Below, one piece after another: positions 8,443-16,402 of a stretch of DNA of 41,869 nt. Under the pieces are notes generated by a model that was not told where the DNA came from, did not search any database, and worked only from the letters and a program-made list of their open reading frames with translations. The DNA is taken from positions 241,928-283,796 of the forward strand of contig NZ_KB899636.1 of NCBI RefSeq assembly GCF_000378405.1. Reading direction: 5' to 3'. The translations under genes and the position numbers were made by a program. Source of the stretch: Succinimonas amylolytica DSM 2873 (GTDB lineage Bacteria > Pseudomonadota > Gammaproteobacteria > Enterobacterales > Succinivibrionaceae). Each line of letters starts with the position of its first letter. Positions within the stretch are counted from its first letter, which is position 1.

Positions 8443-8471
8443 TTGAATATTATGCGGTTTTATTGCATAAT
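8443..8471 (+). promoter_or_regulatory. argR promoter
   Basis: TTGAAT (8443-8448), 17-base spacer, CATAAT (8466-8471). Both hexamers are close to the sigma-70 consensus with optimal spacing. The -10 is inside the ARG box at 8462-8479. Confidence 0.65.
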
Positions 8472-8479
8472 TATTCACT
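8462..8479 (+). promoter_or_regulatory. ARG box (ArgR operator) over the argR promoter
   Basis: The core TGCATAATTATTCA (8464-8477) differs at one position from the ARG box consensus TGAAT-WWWW-ATTCA. A second TGAAT half-site lies one turn-repeat upstream at 8444-8448, within the -35 region, as expected for tandem ARG boxes. This predicts repression of argR by its own arginine-bound product. Confidence 0.65.
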
Positions 8480-8514
8480 GAAACACATTTTAGCAACCCT
8501 GGGGACAGATGGTC

Positions 8515-9000
8515 ATGACTGATGCAAACACCAGCGAAGCACTGGAACAGGCTTTCAGAGAGATTCTGCAGGCAGAACGCTACGGATCTCAGGCGGAAAT
8601 CGTCCTGGCTCTGGCTGAGAAAGGGTTTCAGAACATCAGCCAGTCCAAGGTATCCCGCATGCTCTCCCGTTTCGGTGCGGTCAGAACCAGAAACACCCGC
8701 ATGGAGATGGTGTACTGTCTCCCTGAGGAATTCGGAATCCCCACCGTAACCGGCACCATAAAATCACTGGTCTTCGACGTTTCGCACAACAACCATCTCA
8801 TCGTAATGCGCACCAGTCCCGGAAGCGCGCAGATGATTGCCCGAATGCTGGACTCCATCCGAAAGTCGGAGGGCATTCTGGGAACCATTGCCGGGGATGA
8901 CACCATCTTCATTGCTCCGAAAGACGAGAAGGAAATTGAGGACCTTACCCAGGCCATCTCCGAAATGTTTTTGGAAAACGATCGGTACTCCTCTGAGTAA
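8515..9000 (+). CDS. argR: Arginine repressor ArgR
   Basis: ArgR is a hexameric, arginine-responsive regulator of arginine biosynthesis and catabolism, and also a Xer recombination accessory factor in E. coli. The N-terminal winged helix carries [20 protein letters not shown] then KVSRML; the C-terminal core carries [13 protein letters not shown] near 120-132, which contributes to arginine binding and trimerisation. I chose the ATG at 8515 (161 residues) over 8509 because GGGGA at 8501-8505 is 9 bases from 8515 but only 3 from 8509. E. coli ArgR has 156 residues. The gene has its own autoregulated promoter and is divergent from mdh. Confidence 0.96.
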   Translation: MTDANTSEALEQAFREILQAERYGSQAEIVLALAEKGFQNISQSKVSRMLSRFGAVRTRNTRMEMVYCLPEEFGIPTVTGTIKSLVFDVSHNNHLIVMRTSPGSAQMIARMLDSIRKSEGILGTIAGDDTIFIAPKDEKEIEDLTQAISEMFLENDRYSSE

Positions 9001-9235
9001 CCCCGTCAGCACAGCCGGAACAGGAATTTCCTTTCTAATGAAGCTGCCATTTATCAGCTGTAGCTTCCGTGCTCTTTTCCACTGCATAAAAATGCTTGCT
9101 AAACAAAACTGCTCCCGAAAATCTAGTAGTAAATGTGACAGGTTAAAGACGTGTCAGAACTTCCTACCAGAACAGATTTTGGGAACCGGATTAGAGACAT
9201 TTTTCAAAAGAAGTAACAGAGGGCATTCCTCTCCG

Positions 9236-9241
9236 TATATA
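9236..9241. repeat. Target-site duplication TATATA, left copy
   Basis: TATATA immediately outside the left terminal inverted repeat; the matching copy is at 11327-11332. Since TATATA is its own reverse complement, it could also be read as part of the inverted repeat. Confidence 0.55.
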
Positions 9242-9270
9242 CGTAAATTTTCCCAAAATTCCTACTAAAA
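9242..9270 (+). repeat. Left terminal inverted repeat of the IS1634-type element
   Basis: 29 bases starting CGTAAATTTTCCC and ending CCTACTAAAA; pairs with 11298-11326 with one mismatch. Confidence 0.9.
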
Positions 9271-9333
9271 TCCCCACCCAAAATAATTAATGAATTCATT
9301 GTCACATAAGCGTTTGTGAAGATCAATTTATTC

Positions 9334-9362
9334 TTTACTACCCCCGAAAATTGACATATAAT
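9334..9362 (+). promoter_or_regulatory. Transposase promoter
   Basis: TTTACT (9334-9339), 17-base spacer, perfect TATAAT (9357-9362). A TTGACA directly abuts the -10 at 9351-9356. Transcription would start inside the palindrome at 9363-9383. Confidence 0.5.
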
Positions 9363-9383
9363 TTTAGTAGGATTCCTACTAAA
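9363..9383 (+). promoter_or_regulatory. Operator-like palindrome sharing the terminal-repeat motif
   Basis: A perfect palindrome with 10-base arms: TTTAGTAGGA, T, TCCTACTAAA. Its arm repeats the CCTACTAAA of both terminal repeats. It lies between the -10 and the transposase start, so transposase binding here could repress its own gene; this is inference. Confidence 0.5.
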
Positions 9384-9415
9384 GGAATATGTGGCGGCAG
9401 TAAGGGGATCAGGGT

Positions 9416-11242
9416 ATGCCAATTTACCGGAATATTGTTGTTGACATTCCATCTAAATGCTATATCGAGAAAAAGGATCAAAGTGTATTTGTAAAGGACA
9501 GGAACGAATATGATCCTGCTGTGAAATATAATCGGGTAAGCCATGTAATTATCGGCAGGGCAATTGACAAGACAAGGATGTACCCCAACCATAATTTCCG
9601 CATGAGATATCCTGAAGCTTTTCAGCAGGCGGCGGGAGAACCGCAGCTGAAATCCATAAAGAGGATGGGGATGTATGCCGTTGTCCTGGCTCTTCTGGAA
9701 AAGAACTCCATGTACCGGTGCCTGCACGAAACCATGGGAATTGAGTCGGCAAACCTGATTCTTGATTTTTGCATGTATTCCATACTCCATCATTCAGCTG
9801 TTTCCGATCACTTCAGAACAGCCATGTCTGAACAGCTGCTGTTCTCCCGCAATCTCAAATCCGGAAAGGATTTATCTTCGTTTTTTAATCAGGATGAGAA
9901 TATTGAAAGGCTGGAAAGGTTCAAGACAGAATGGGCAGGAGCCTGCAAAAAACGCGGGATAAAGAATGTCTGGCTGGCAATTGACGGCTCAAATAACGAT
10001 TGCGCCGCAGATGCCGATATTGCTGAGCGGGGGTACGCAAAATCCAAAAAGGATGTTCCGGTCGTTAGTTATCTTTATGCTGTTGACAGCAGTGACGGAA
10101 CCCCGATAAGCTTTGATGTTTACCGGGGCAGCCGAGTTGACAGCAAAGCCGTTATGAAAATGATCGGATGGCTGAAAGCATATGAGATGAATGTCAAAGG
10201 GGTGGTGGTTGACCGGGGTTTTGCAACCAAAGATGTTCTTGAGATGCTTGACAGCAATGAACTTCAATATGTTGCCATGCTCAAGGGAGATACAAACGCT
10301 CATAAGACAATGCTTGCCGAATATGCATCCAAAATCAGCAGGCAATTCGAGTTCATGCTGGACAGATATGATAACAGCGGAAAAACAGACAATGTCAGAG
10401 TCTTCAGCAGTAATGACAATGTTTACTATGGGATATCATCAGAGGATAAGGTTAAGCTGTTTAAGCAGCATAAGTATAAGGCTTATGTTTCTCTGATTTT
10501 TGACGGACAGAACGGTGAGGAGCGCCAGCAGAACTGGTTTAAAAAGGTCTCTAATGCTGCGGTGGATTTGCAGAACAGACTGAATTCAGGAGAAGATGCC
10601 AAAGTTCCGAAGGAATTTGAAAAAAGCATGGAAATCCAGCAAAATGAAGGCAGGAAAACAGTCCTGATAAATATGGAAAAAGTACAGATCTGCGGCGATC
10701 AAAAAGGATTCAGTTCTCTTGCAACTTCCGAAAAGATGAGCGCCGGAAGAGCCAATGAAATTTACACCATGCGAAGCTCTGTTGAAGCTGATTTTGCGAT
10801 AGTTAAAACTCAGCTTGGTTACGGCAAGACCGGAGTACACAGTGAAACAGGGATAAAAACCAAGATTTCCATTGGTTTCATCGCCTCTGTGATTCGAAAT
10901 GAACTGCTGAAAGCTGCAAAAAAGGCGGGACTTCCTACCAATAAAATAGCAAAGGAAATCAACTACATTACGATGGGGCTCAATCAAAGCGACCGGTATT
11001 TTGTCTCTCATACCGAAAGTAAGAAACAAAAAGAGTTCCTTAAGGAATGCGGTGTTCTCCCTGCAGATCTGGATCGTATAGCCGAGGCTGAAAATAAGAG
11101 AATTTCCAGTAAAGAACCGAACCCGTTCCACAAATTCCCTAAAGCTAACACAAAGGAAAAAAAGTCAAAGAGCGGACAGTCAAAAGCTGACAATTCCTCC
11201 GTCAGCGGGACATCATCTGTTACTGCTGGCAAAGAGGAATAA
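9416..11242 (+). CDS. IS1634-type DDE transposase
   Basis: This 608-residue transposase has a DDE catalytic triad at D190 (WLAIDGSNND), D266 (VVVDRGFA) and E457 (RSSVEADFAIVKTQ). The exact IS4-superfamily YREK signature, Y-x2-R-x3-E-x6-K, is visible as Y450, R453, E457 and K464. A long insertion separates the second Asp from the Glu. The C-terminus (about 570-608) is Lys/Ser-rich and low in complexity. An AAGGGG ribosome-binding site lies 8 bases before the ATG. The gene is alone within inverted repeats. Assignment to IS1634 over another IS4-superfamily branch rests on size, layout and duplication length. Confidence 0.9.
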   Translation: MPIYRNIVVDIPSKCYIEKKDQSVFVKDRNEYDPAVKYNRVSHVIIGRAIDKTRMYPNHNFRMRYPEAFQQAAGEPQLKSIKRMGMYAVVLALLEKNSMYRCLHETMGIESANLILDFCMYSILHHSAVSDHFRTAMSEQLLFSRNLKSGKDLSSFFNQDENIERLERFKTEWAGACKKRGIKNVWLAIDGSNNDCAADADIAERGYAKSKKDVPVVSYLYAVDSSDGTPISFDVYRGSRVDSKAVMKMIGWLKAYEMNVKGVVVDRGFATKDVLEMLDSNELQYVAMLKGDTNAHKTMLAEYASKISRQFEFMLDRYDNSGKTDNVRVFSSNDNVYYGISSEDKVKLFKQHKYKAYVSLIFDGQNGEERQQNWFKKVSNAAVDLQNRLNSGEDAKVPKEFEKSMEIQQNEGRKTVLINMEKVQICGDQKGFSSLATSEKMSAGRANEIYTMRSSVEADFAIVKTQLGYGKTGVHSETGIKTKISIGFIASVIRNELLKAAKKAGLPTNKIAKEINYITMGLNQSDRYFVSHTESKKQKEFLKECGVLPADLDRIAEAENKRISSKEPNPFHKFPKANTKEKKSKSGQSKADNSSVSGTSSVTAGKEE

Positions 11243-11297
11243 GCCAACAATTTTGACAAGCTAAAAAGGACTTTTGCTTCTGGGTCTGGATTGAGGG

Positions 11298-11326
11298 TTT
11301 TAGTAGGATTTTTGGGAAAATTTACG
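11298..11326 (-). repeat. Right terminal inverted repeat of the IS1634-type element
   Basis: 29 bases; the reverse complement begins CGTAAATTTTCCC. It starts 55 bases after the transposase stop. Confidence 0.9.
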
Positions 11327-11332
11327 TATATA
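11327..11332. repeat. Target-site duplication TATATA, right copy
   Basis: TATATA immediately outside the right inverted repeat, matching 9236-9241. Confidence 0.55.
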
Positions 11333-11483
11333 ACAGAAGTCCTCTTTATAAACTTCACCGCCTCCCGCAGAACATTGCAATGTAACTCCTGCGATTAATT
11401 AACCTGCAGTCACTGGAACTACCAAACGGAAACATCAAGAACAGAATGACTTCAGATTATCGTCTTCCTTCATGCACGCTCAT

Positions 11484-11510
11484 AAAAAAAGGAGAGCCGA
11501 AACCCTCCTT
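11484..11510 (-). terminator. Intrinsic terminator of acnB
   Basis: On the minus strand, stem AAGGAG/CTCCTT (11510-11505 with 11494-11489) is followed by a run of T residues (11490-11484). It lies 46 bases past the acnB stop. Confidence 0.8.
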
Positions 11511-11556
11511 GTAAATTGACTAAACAACTGCGGCAATCAGTTACCGCACTGCGGTT

Positions 11557-14118
11557 TTAATGATATTCCGCCATTTCATCGAAATGGAGATAGGAGTAGA
11601 TCCGATCCTCCTTGCCGTTAAGGGCGGCTACTTCATTGAAATATTCCTGAACATCGGGAAGATGTCCCAGCCTGGCAGTTACAGCAGCCAGCTCGGCACT
11701 ACCCAGGTAGACATTTGCCCCCTGTCCCAGACGATTGGGGAAATTTCTGGTGGATGTTGATACAACCGTAGCATTATCCTGAACCCGAGCCTGATTGCCC
11801 ATGCACAAAGAACAGCCGGGAATTTCACAGCGAGTTCCCACTCTTCCAAAAATGCTGTAAAGCCCCTCATGAATTATTTCAGCCCGATCCATCCTGGTGG
11901 GCGGGGCAATCCAAAGTCTAACTGGTAGCTGTCCCTTCATGGAGGACAGAAGTTCGGCAGCCGCACGGTAATGCCCAATATTGGTCATGCATGAGCCGAT
12001 AAATACTTCGTCAATACTCTGGCCGGAAACCTCCGAAAGGAGCCTGGCATCGTCAGGATCGTTAGGGCAGCATACAATAGGTTCCCGGATGGCAGACATG
12101 TCAATTTCTATAACCGCAGCATACTCGGCATCGGCATCAGCCTTGAGCAATACAGGGTTGGCCAGCCAGGCCTCCATGGCCTTGATTCTTCTCGAAAGAG
12201 CATCAATATCCTGATACCCCTCGTTCATCATCCACTTCAGAAGCGCAATGTTGGACTTCAGGAAGGTAGTAACAGACTCCTCGTTAAGAGCGATGGTGCA
12301 TCCGGCAGCAGATCTTTCGGCACTGGCATCCGCCAGCTCAAAAGCCTGTTCGCAGCTGAGGTGTTCCAGTCCCTGAATTTCCAGAATACGGCCTGAGAAA
12401 ATATTGCGTTTGCCCTTCTTTTCAACGGTAAGAAGACCTTCCTTAATAGCCTGAAGCGGAATGGCATGCACCAGGTCTCTAAGAGTAATTCCCGGAGCCA
12501 TCTTTCCAGTAAAACGCACCAGTACCGATTCCGGCATATCCAGGGGCATGACACCGGTGGCAGCGGCAAAGGCTACCAGTCCAGAACCGGCCGGGAAGGA
12601 GATCCCCATAGGGAAACGGGTATGCGAATCGCCGCCGGTTCCCACGGTATCTGGAAGCACCATCCGGTTCAGCCAGCTGTGAATAACCCCATCACCCGGC
12701 TCCAGCGCAATGCCGCCACGAGAGGTAATGAATCTGGGAAGAGTCTCATGGGTCTTCACATCTACCGGCTTAGGATAGGCCGCAGTATGGCAGAAAGACT
12801 GCATTACCAGATCCGCACTGAATTTCAGACACGCCAGATCCTTGAGCTCATCCCGGGTCATCGGGCCAGTGGTATCCTGAGATCCCACCGTGGTCATCCG
12901 GGGCTCACAATAGGTTCCCGGTCTTACTCCGGCAACACCGCAGGCTTTTCCGACAATCTTCTGGGCCAGTGTATACCCGCGTCCGGTATCGGGTGCCATA
13001 GGAGGCTTCACAAAAAGGGTGCTTTCCGGCAGCTTAAGATAGCTGCGAGCTCTTGCAGTAAGACCTCTGCCGATTATCAGGGGAATACGCCCCCCGGCTC
13101 GTACCTCGTCGAGAAGAACCGCTGTTTTAAGCTGGAACTTGGCCACCTCTGTACCATCATCATGCCTGACCACTCTTCCTTCGTAGGGATAAACATCTAC
13201 CACGTCCCCCATATTCAGTCCGGAAACGTCAAATTCCACCGGAAGGGCTCCCGCATCCTCCATGGTATTGTAGAAAATCGGAGCAATCTTGCCGCCGAAG
13301 ACAAACCCCCCGGCCTTCTTGTTGGGCACATAAGGAATATTCTCTCCCATAAACCAGAGCACGCTGTTGGTAGCGCTCTTGCGGGAGGAGCCGGTTCCTA
13401 CCACATCGCCCACATAAACCAGCGGATAACCTTTTTTACGAAGCTCTTCAATAGTAGAAACCGGTCCTTTAACGCCTGGCTCGTCCGGGGTAATGCCTGG
13501 CCTTTCATTTTTAAGCATTGCCAGGGCATGCAGAGGAATATCCGGCCTGCTCCACGCATCAGGAGCCGGAGAAAGATCGTCGGTATTCGTCTCACCAGGA
13601 ACCTTGAATACCGTAAGGGTAATCCTATCGCCGAGTTTCGGCCGGGAAGTGAACCATTCACCATCAGCCCAGGATTTTATAACCTGAAGAGCGTTAGAGG
13701 AGCCCTTGTCTGCAAGCTCGGCCACTCTGTCAAAAGCATCAAAAATCAGGATGGTGCCGGAAAGAGCCCGGGCTGCCGTATTGCCCAGCTCTTTATCATC
13801 AAGAAGATCTATCAGGAAAGATACGTTATAACCGCCTTGCATGGTTCCTAAAAGTTCCACCGCCCGAATACGGCTGATCAGAGGACTCTGTACCTTTCCG
13901 CAGGCAACGGAATTCAAAAAATCTGCTTTTACCCTGGCAGCCTCATCAACTCCGGGAGGAATTCTGTTTTCCAGAAGATCCAGAAGCTCCTGTTCCGATC
14001 CCTTCTCCGGGTTCTGAAGCAACAACACAAGTTCCCTGACATCATTCTCTGACAGAGGTCTGGGAACCACACCAAGGCGGCAGCGTTCGTCTGCCTGGGC
14101 ATGATAAGAATCTAACAC
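11557..14118 (-). CDS. acnB: Bifunctional aconitate hydratase 2 / 2-methylisocitrate dehydratase AcnB
   Basis: AcnB isomerises citrate to isocitrate with a [4Fe-4S] cluster and can act on methylisocitrate. The 853-residue protein starts with the AcnB HEAT-like domain (VPPGVD-type motif seen as IPPGVDEAARVKADFL), then the swivel domain, then the catalytic domains. Cluster cysteines fall in IGSCMTNIGHY (about residue 709) and GCSLCMGNQ (about 768 and 771). Length matches E. coli AcnB (865). The start is GTG, with AAGGAG 6 bases upstream. It is a single-gene unit with its own promoter and terminator. A complete AcnB suggests at least an oxidative TCA arm to 2-oxoglutarate. Confidence 0.98.
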   Translation of the reverse strand: MLDSYHAQADERCRLGVVPRPLSENDVRELVLLLQNPEKGSEQELLDLLENRIPPGVDEAARVKADFLNSVACGKVQSPLISRIRAVELLGTMQGGYNVSFLIDLLDDKELGNTAARALSGTILIFDAFDRVAELADKGSSNALQVIKSWADGEWFTSRPKLGDRITLTVFKVPGETNTDDLSPAPDAWSRPDIPLHALAMLKNERPGITPDEPGVKGPVSTIEELRKKGYPLVYVGDVVGTGSSRKSATNSVLWFMGENIPYVPNKKAGGFVFGGKIAPIFYNTMEDAGALPVEFDVSGLNMGDVVDVYPYEGRVVRHDDGTEVAKFQLKTAVLLDEVRAGGRIPLIIGRGLTARARSYLKLPESTLFVKPPMAPDTGRGYTLAQKIVGKACGVAGVRPGTYCEPRMTTVGSQDTTGPMTRDELKDLACLKFSADLVMQSFCHTAAYPKPVDVKTHETLPRFITSRGGIALEPGDGVIHSWLNRMVLPDTVGTGGDSHTRFPMGISFPAGSGLVAFAAATGVMPLDMPESVLVRFTGKMAPGITLRDLVHAIPLQAIKEGLLTVEKKGKRNIFSGRILEIQGLEHLSCEQAFELADASAERSAAGCTIALNEESVTTFLKSNIALLKWMMNEGYQDIDALSRRIKAMEAWLANPVLLKADADAEYAAVIEIDMSAIREPIVCCPNDPDDARLLSEVSGQSIDEVFIGSCMTNIGHYRAAAELLSSMKGQLPVRLWIAPPTRMDRAEIIHEGLYSIFGRVGTRCEIPGCSLCMGNQARVQDNATVVSTSTRNFPNRLGQGANVYLGSAELAAVTARLGHLPDVQEYFNEVAALNGKEDRIYSYLHFDEMAEYH

Positions 14119-14171
14119 TGTGAACTCCTTATAAAAACGATCATGGCTAGGGATTCCCCCGTATCCGTAAG

Positions 14172-14202
14172 ATTATAGCTTTAAGAATAGGAATACCGTC
14201 AA
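14172..14202 (-). promoter_or_regulatory. acnB promoter
   Basis: Minus strand TTGACG (14202-14197), 19-base spacer, TATAAT (14177-14172). Both hexamers are near consensus, but the spacer is 2 bases longer than ideal. The leader would be about 45 bases. Confidence 0.5.
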
Positions 14203-14286
14203 AAACCTTTGCAAAATATGGAAAAAAACTCTGCGGCTTCCAAAAAACGGCCAGTTAAGCAGTCAGAACATGAACCCCTGAAATGC

Positions 14287-14871
14287 TCAGCACTGAGAAA
14301 GAAGATTATTCTTAAAACGTTTCCAGTCAAAGGACAGTCCTGGATCAGTCTTACGATCCGGGGCAATATTCTGATGTCCGGTAATACGTTCCGGGGTAAT
14401 ATCAGGATAGGTTCGCATCAAAGCCAAAGTCAGGAATTTGAGACTCCGGTACTGAAAATCAGTATAGGGAACGATATCCGTACCCTCTAGTTCAATACCC
14501 ACCGCGAAGTCATTACAGGAGCCACGACCGTCAAAACAGGATTTTCCGGCATGCCAGGCCCTGTCGAGACAGGAAACAAACTGAACAGTTTCACCGGTTC
14601 TGGCAATAAAAAAGTGAGAGCTTACTTCCAGGTCTCTGATAGTTTCAAAATAGGGATCCTCCGCTACAGGAAGACAGCCGGTAAAGAAACGTTCCACATA
14701 CCCGCCTCCGAATTGTCCGGGAGGCAACGAAATATTGTGAATTACCAGAAGGCTGATTTCTCCCTCAGGCCTTCGGTTAAAGTGCTGACTTCTGATTATT
14801 TTTGCTCCCTGCATCCAGCCGTCTGTAATTAACGGAACGGCATTCAGAGATAAATTACCTGAATTGTTCAT
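14287..14871 (-). CDS. ampD: 1,6-anhydro-N-acetylmuramyl-L-alanine amidase AmpD
   Basis: AmpD is a cytoplasmic zinc amidase that removes the peptide from anhydro-muropeptides during peptidoglycan recycling, and so sets the inducer level for AmpR-type beta-lactamase control. The 194-residue protein matches E. coli AmpD closely: VIHNISLPPGQFGG (zinc His45), RAWHAGKS, CNDFAVGIELEGTD (catalytic Glu region) and TGHQNIAPDRKTDPG (zinc His and Asp). No signal peptide is visible, as expected. There is no clear ribosome-binding site, and the ATG is only 5 bases past the T-run of the lpxC terminator. The N-terminus is about 11 residues longer than in E. coli. Confidence 0.95.
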   Translation of the reverse strand: MNNSGNLSLNAVPLITDGWMQGAKIIRSQHFNRRPEGEISLLVIHNISLPPGQFGGGYVERFFTGCLPVAEDPYFETIRDLEVSSHFFIARTGETVQFVSCLDRAWHAGKSCFDGRGSCNDFAVGIELEGTDIVPYTDFQYRSLKFLTLALMRTYPDITPERITGHQNIAPDRKTDPGLSFDWKRFKNNLLSQC

Positions 14872-14876
14872 AAAGC

Positions 14877-14908
14877 AAAAAAACAGGGGAGCAGCGCCCC
14901 CCTCCCTG
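14877..14908 (-). terminator. Intrinsic terminator between lpxC and ampD
   Basis: On the minus strand a GC-rich hairpin with arms CAGGG/CCCTG (14908-14904 with 14888-14884; inner Gs and Cs extend it) is followed by seven T residues (14883-14877). ampD begins just after it, so ampD expression would need readthrough or another promoter. Confidence 0.7.
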
Positions 14909-14931
14909 AATTAAATTAGCATTTGCTCCGC

Positions 14932-15876
14932 TCAGGCAAACACCACTCCGTAAGGTCTTTCGGTTTCGCGGATAAAACGTCCCTTTTCGGCCGCCTGAAC
15001 ACCGTCATCCACGGTGATAATTCTGTAGGCAGCTGCATCTGCCAGAAGAGCCCTTAGGAGCATGTTATTCAGATGATGTCCTGTCTTGTAGGCCCTGAAC
15101 TCACCCTGAATGCTTCTGACATTCATATACAGATCCCCGATGGCATCAAGCATTTTATGCTTCACAAACTCGTCAGGATAACGCAAACCTTCAGGATTCA
15201 TCACCTTATAATCATCCAAAACTACAGCATTATCCAGACTTCCGCCCAGCGCGAGATTATGAGCATGCATAAACTCCACATCCTTCATAAAACAGAAGGT
15301 ACGGGCACGACTCACATCCCTGAAAAACTTCTCGCCGGTAAAATCCATGGTGTAATGCTGCAACGCCCGATCCATAGCCGGATGATTAAAATCTATCTCC
15401 AGATCCAGTTTAAAACCGCTCTTTGCGGGCCTGAGCTCCGCCCATTTGTCATCCAGCTCAACTCTTACGGTTTTAAGAATCTTCAAAAACTGTTTCGGTT
15501 CGTCGAGTACCCGGATTCCGGCATTCTCAAGAAGATAGATAAACGGCTGTGCAGAACCATCCATAACTGGAAGCTCGGGAGCATTCACATCCACGTAAAG
15601 ATTATCAATACCCATGGACGAAAGCGCAGCCGACAGATGCTCAATGGTTGATACTCTGTCACCGGCATCATTTACCAGTGCCGTGCAAAGTTCAGTATCT
15701 CTTACCATGTCAGCCGAAGCCCGGAACACCACGTTAGGCTCAATATCCACCCTGGTGTAGACAATGCCTGTATTGGCCGGAGCCGGTCTGAATCTCACGC
15801 TTACCTTGCGGCCGGAGTGAAGACCAATACCGGAAGCGCTTACGGCTTTATTGATAGTACGCTGTCTTATTATCAT
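14932..15876 (-). CDS. lpxC: UDP-3-O-acyl-N-acetylglucosamine deacetylase LpxC
   Basis: LpxC is the zinc deacetylase of the first committed step of lipid A synthesis, in the cytoplasm. The protein shows SGIGLHSG near the N-terminus, [17 protein letters not shown] (zinc His in EHLSA) and a C-terminal [13 protein letters not shown] and GHHLNN with further zinc and catalytic residues. I chose the ATG at 15876 ([12 protein letters not shown], 314 residues) because LpxC proteins begin this way; a TTG at 15888 in frame would have its AAGGTG only 2 bases away. E. coli LpxC has 305 residues. It is the last gene of the dcw cluster, 514 bases after ftsZ, with its own promoter. Confidence 0.97.
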   Translation of the reverse strand: MIIRQRTINKAVSASGIGLHSGRKVSVRFRPAPANTGIVYTRVDIEPNVVFRASADMVRDTELCTALVNDAGDRVSTIEHLSAALSSMGIDNLYVDVNAPELPVMDGSAQPFIYLLENAGIRVLDEPKQFLKILKTVRVELDDKWAELRPAKSGFKLDLEIDFNHPAMDRALQHYTMDFTGEKFFRDVSRARTFCFMKDVEFMHAHNLALGGSLDNAVVLDDYKVMNPEGLRYPDEFVKHKMLDAIGDLYMNVRSIQGEFRAYKTGHHLNNMLLRALLADAAAYRIITVDDGVQAAEKGRFIRETERPYGVVFA

Positions 15877-15915
15877 AGTATTTTCCAATGCACCTTATAT
15901 TCATAAGCTGTGAAC

Positions 15916-15924
15916 ATTATAGCA
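15916..15924 (-). promoter_or_regulatory. Extended -10 promoter of lpxC
   Basis: Minus strand TGCTATAAT (15924-15916), about 40 bases before the lpxC start. No good -35 at normal spacing. Confidence 0.5.
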
Positions 15925-16341
15925 TACTAAGTGTGACAAATGATCCACTCAGATGTTCAATAATTAAATAAAATTTCACACATTCTCGATTATTGGTAAA
16001 AAAATATGAAAATTTTCACATTTTTTCATCAGCATATTTTCATAAATATAACAAAGTTAAGAAAAAAACGAGAGCTCTGTCAGCGATCATCTTTGTAATG
16101 GCGGGAAAACCCTTGCTATATAAGACATCGAGCAGCATTAGAGATCTCCGTATTCAAATGTTATCTGTGGTTCTTCTGCCGTAATTTAGCTCAGCGTTTT
16201 CAGAATTGCTGACACGATCATGATTTATCATGTCTGGGAAAATGATTTCAAAATATCCAGGATCAAAAAACGTCATCTCACATACCTGACTCACGGCAAA
16301 AATATAAATAATGATGAACTTCCGGATAATCTTCCCGACAT
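15925..16341. other. AT-rich ftsZ-lpxC spacer, no gene seen
   Basis: About 420 bases between the lpxC promoter and the ftsZ terminator. The part from 15950 to 16060 is strongly AT-rich with repeated TTTTCAcAT/TTTTCATA-like words. A plus-strand open frame (15993-16184) would need a TTG start without a ribosome-binding site. I recognise no RNA gene. Confidence 0.4.
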
Positions 16342-16372
16342 AAAAAAGGCAGACTCCCCCAAGAAGTCCGCC
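16342..16372 (-). terminator. Intrinsic terminator of ftsZ (end of main dcw transcript)
   Basis: On the minus strand an 8-bp stem (GGCGGACT with AGTCTGCC, one G-T pair; 16372-16365 with 16355-16348) is followed by six T residues (16347-16342). It lies 30 bases past ftsZ. Confidence 0.85.
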
Positions 16373-16402
16373 CTGTTAATGATTCTGATATCAGGATAGT
16401 AT

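Larger units (their letters stand above)
9242..11326 (+). mobile_element. IS1634/IS4-superfamily insertion sequence, complete, about 2085 bp
   Basis: The ends are 29-bp inverted repeats (9242-9270 and 11298-11326) beginning CGTAAATTTTCCCAAAA and containing CCTACTAAAA, with one mismatch (position 18). A single transposase gene fills the interior and is intact. The element lies between argR and acnB, and 6-bp TATATA copies flank it. Near-identical ends, an intact gene and a preserved duplication suggest a recent insertion. Confidence 0.9.

Noticed and set aside
12466-13851. 461-codon open frame on the plus strand
   Set aside because: It lies wholly antisense to acnB, whose protein is clearly conserved; the translation is low-complexity and unlike any family. 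The long frame is a by-product of acnB codon use.
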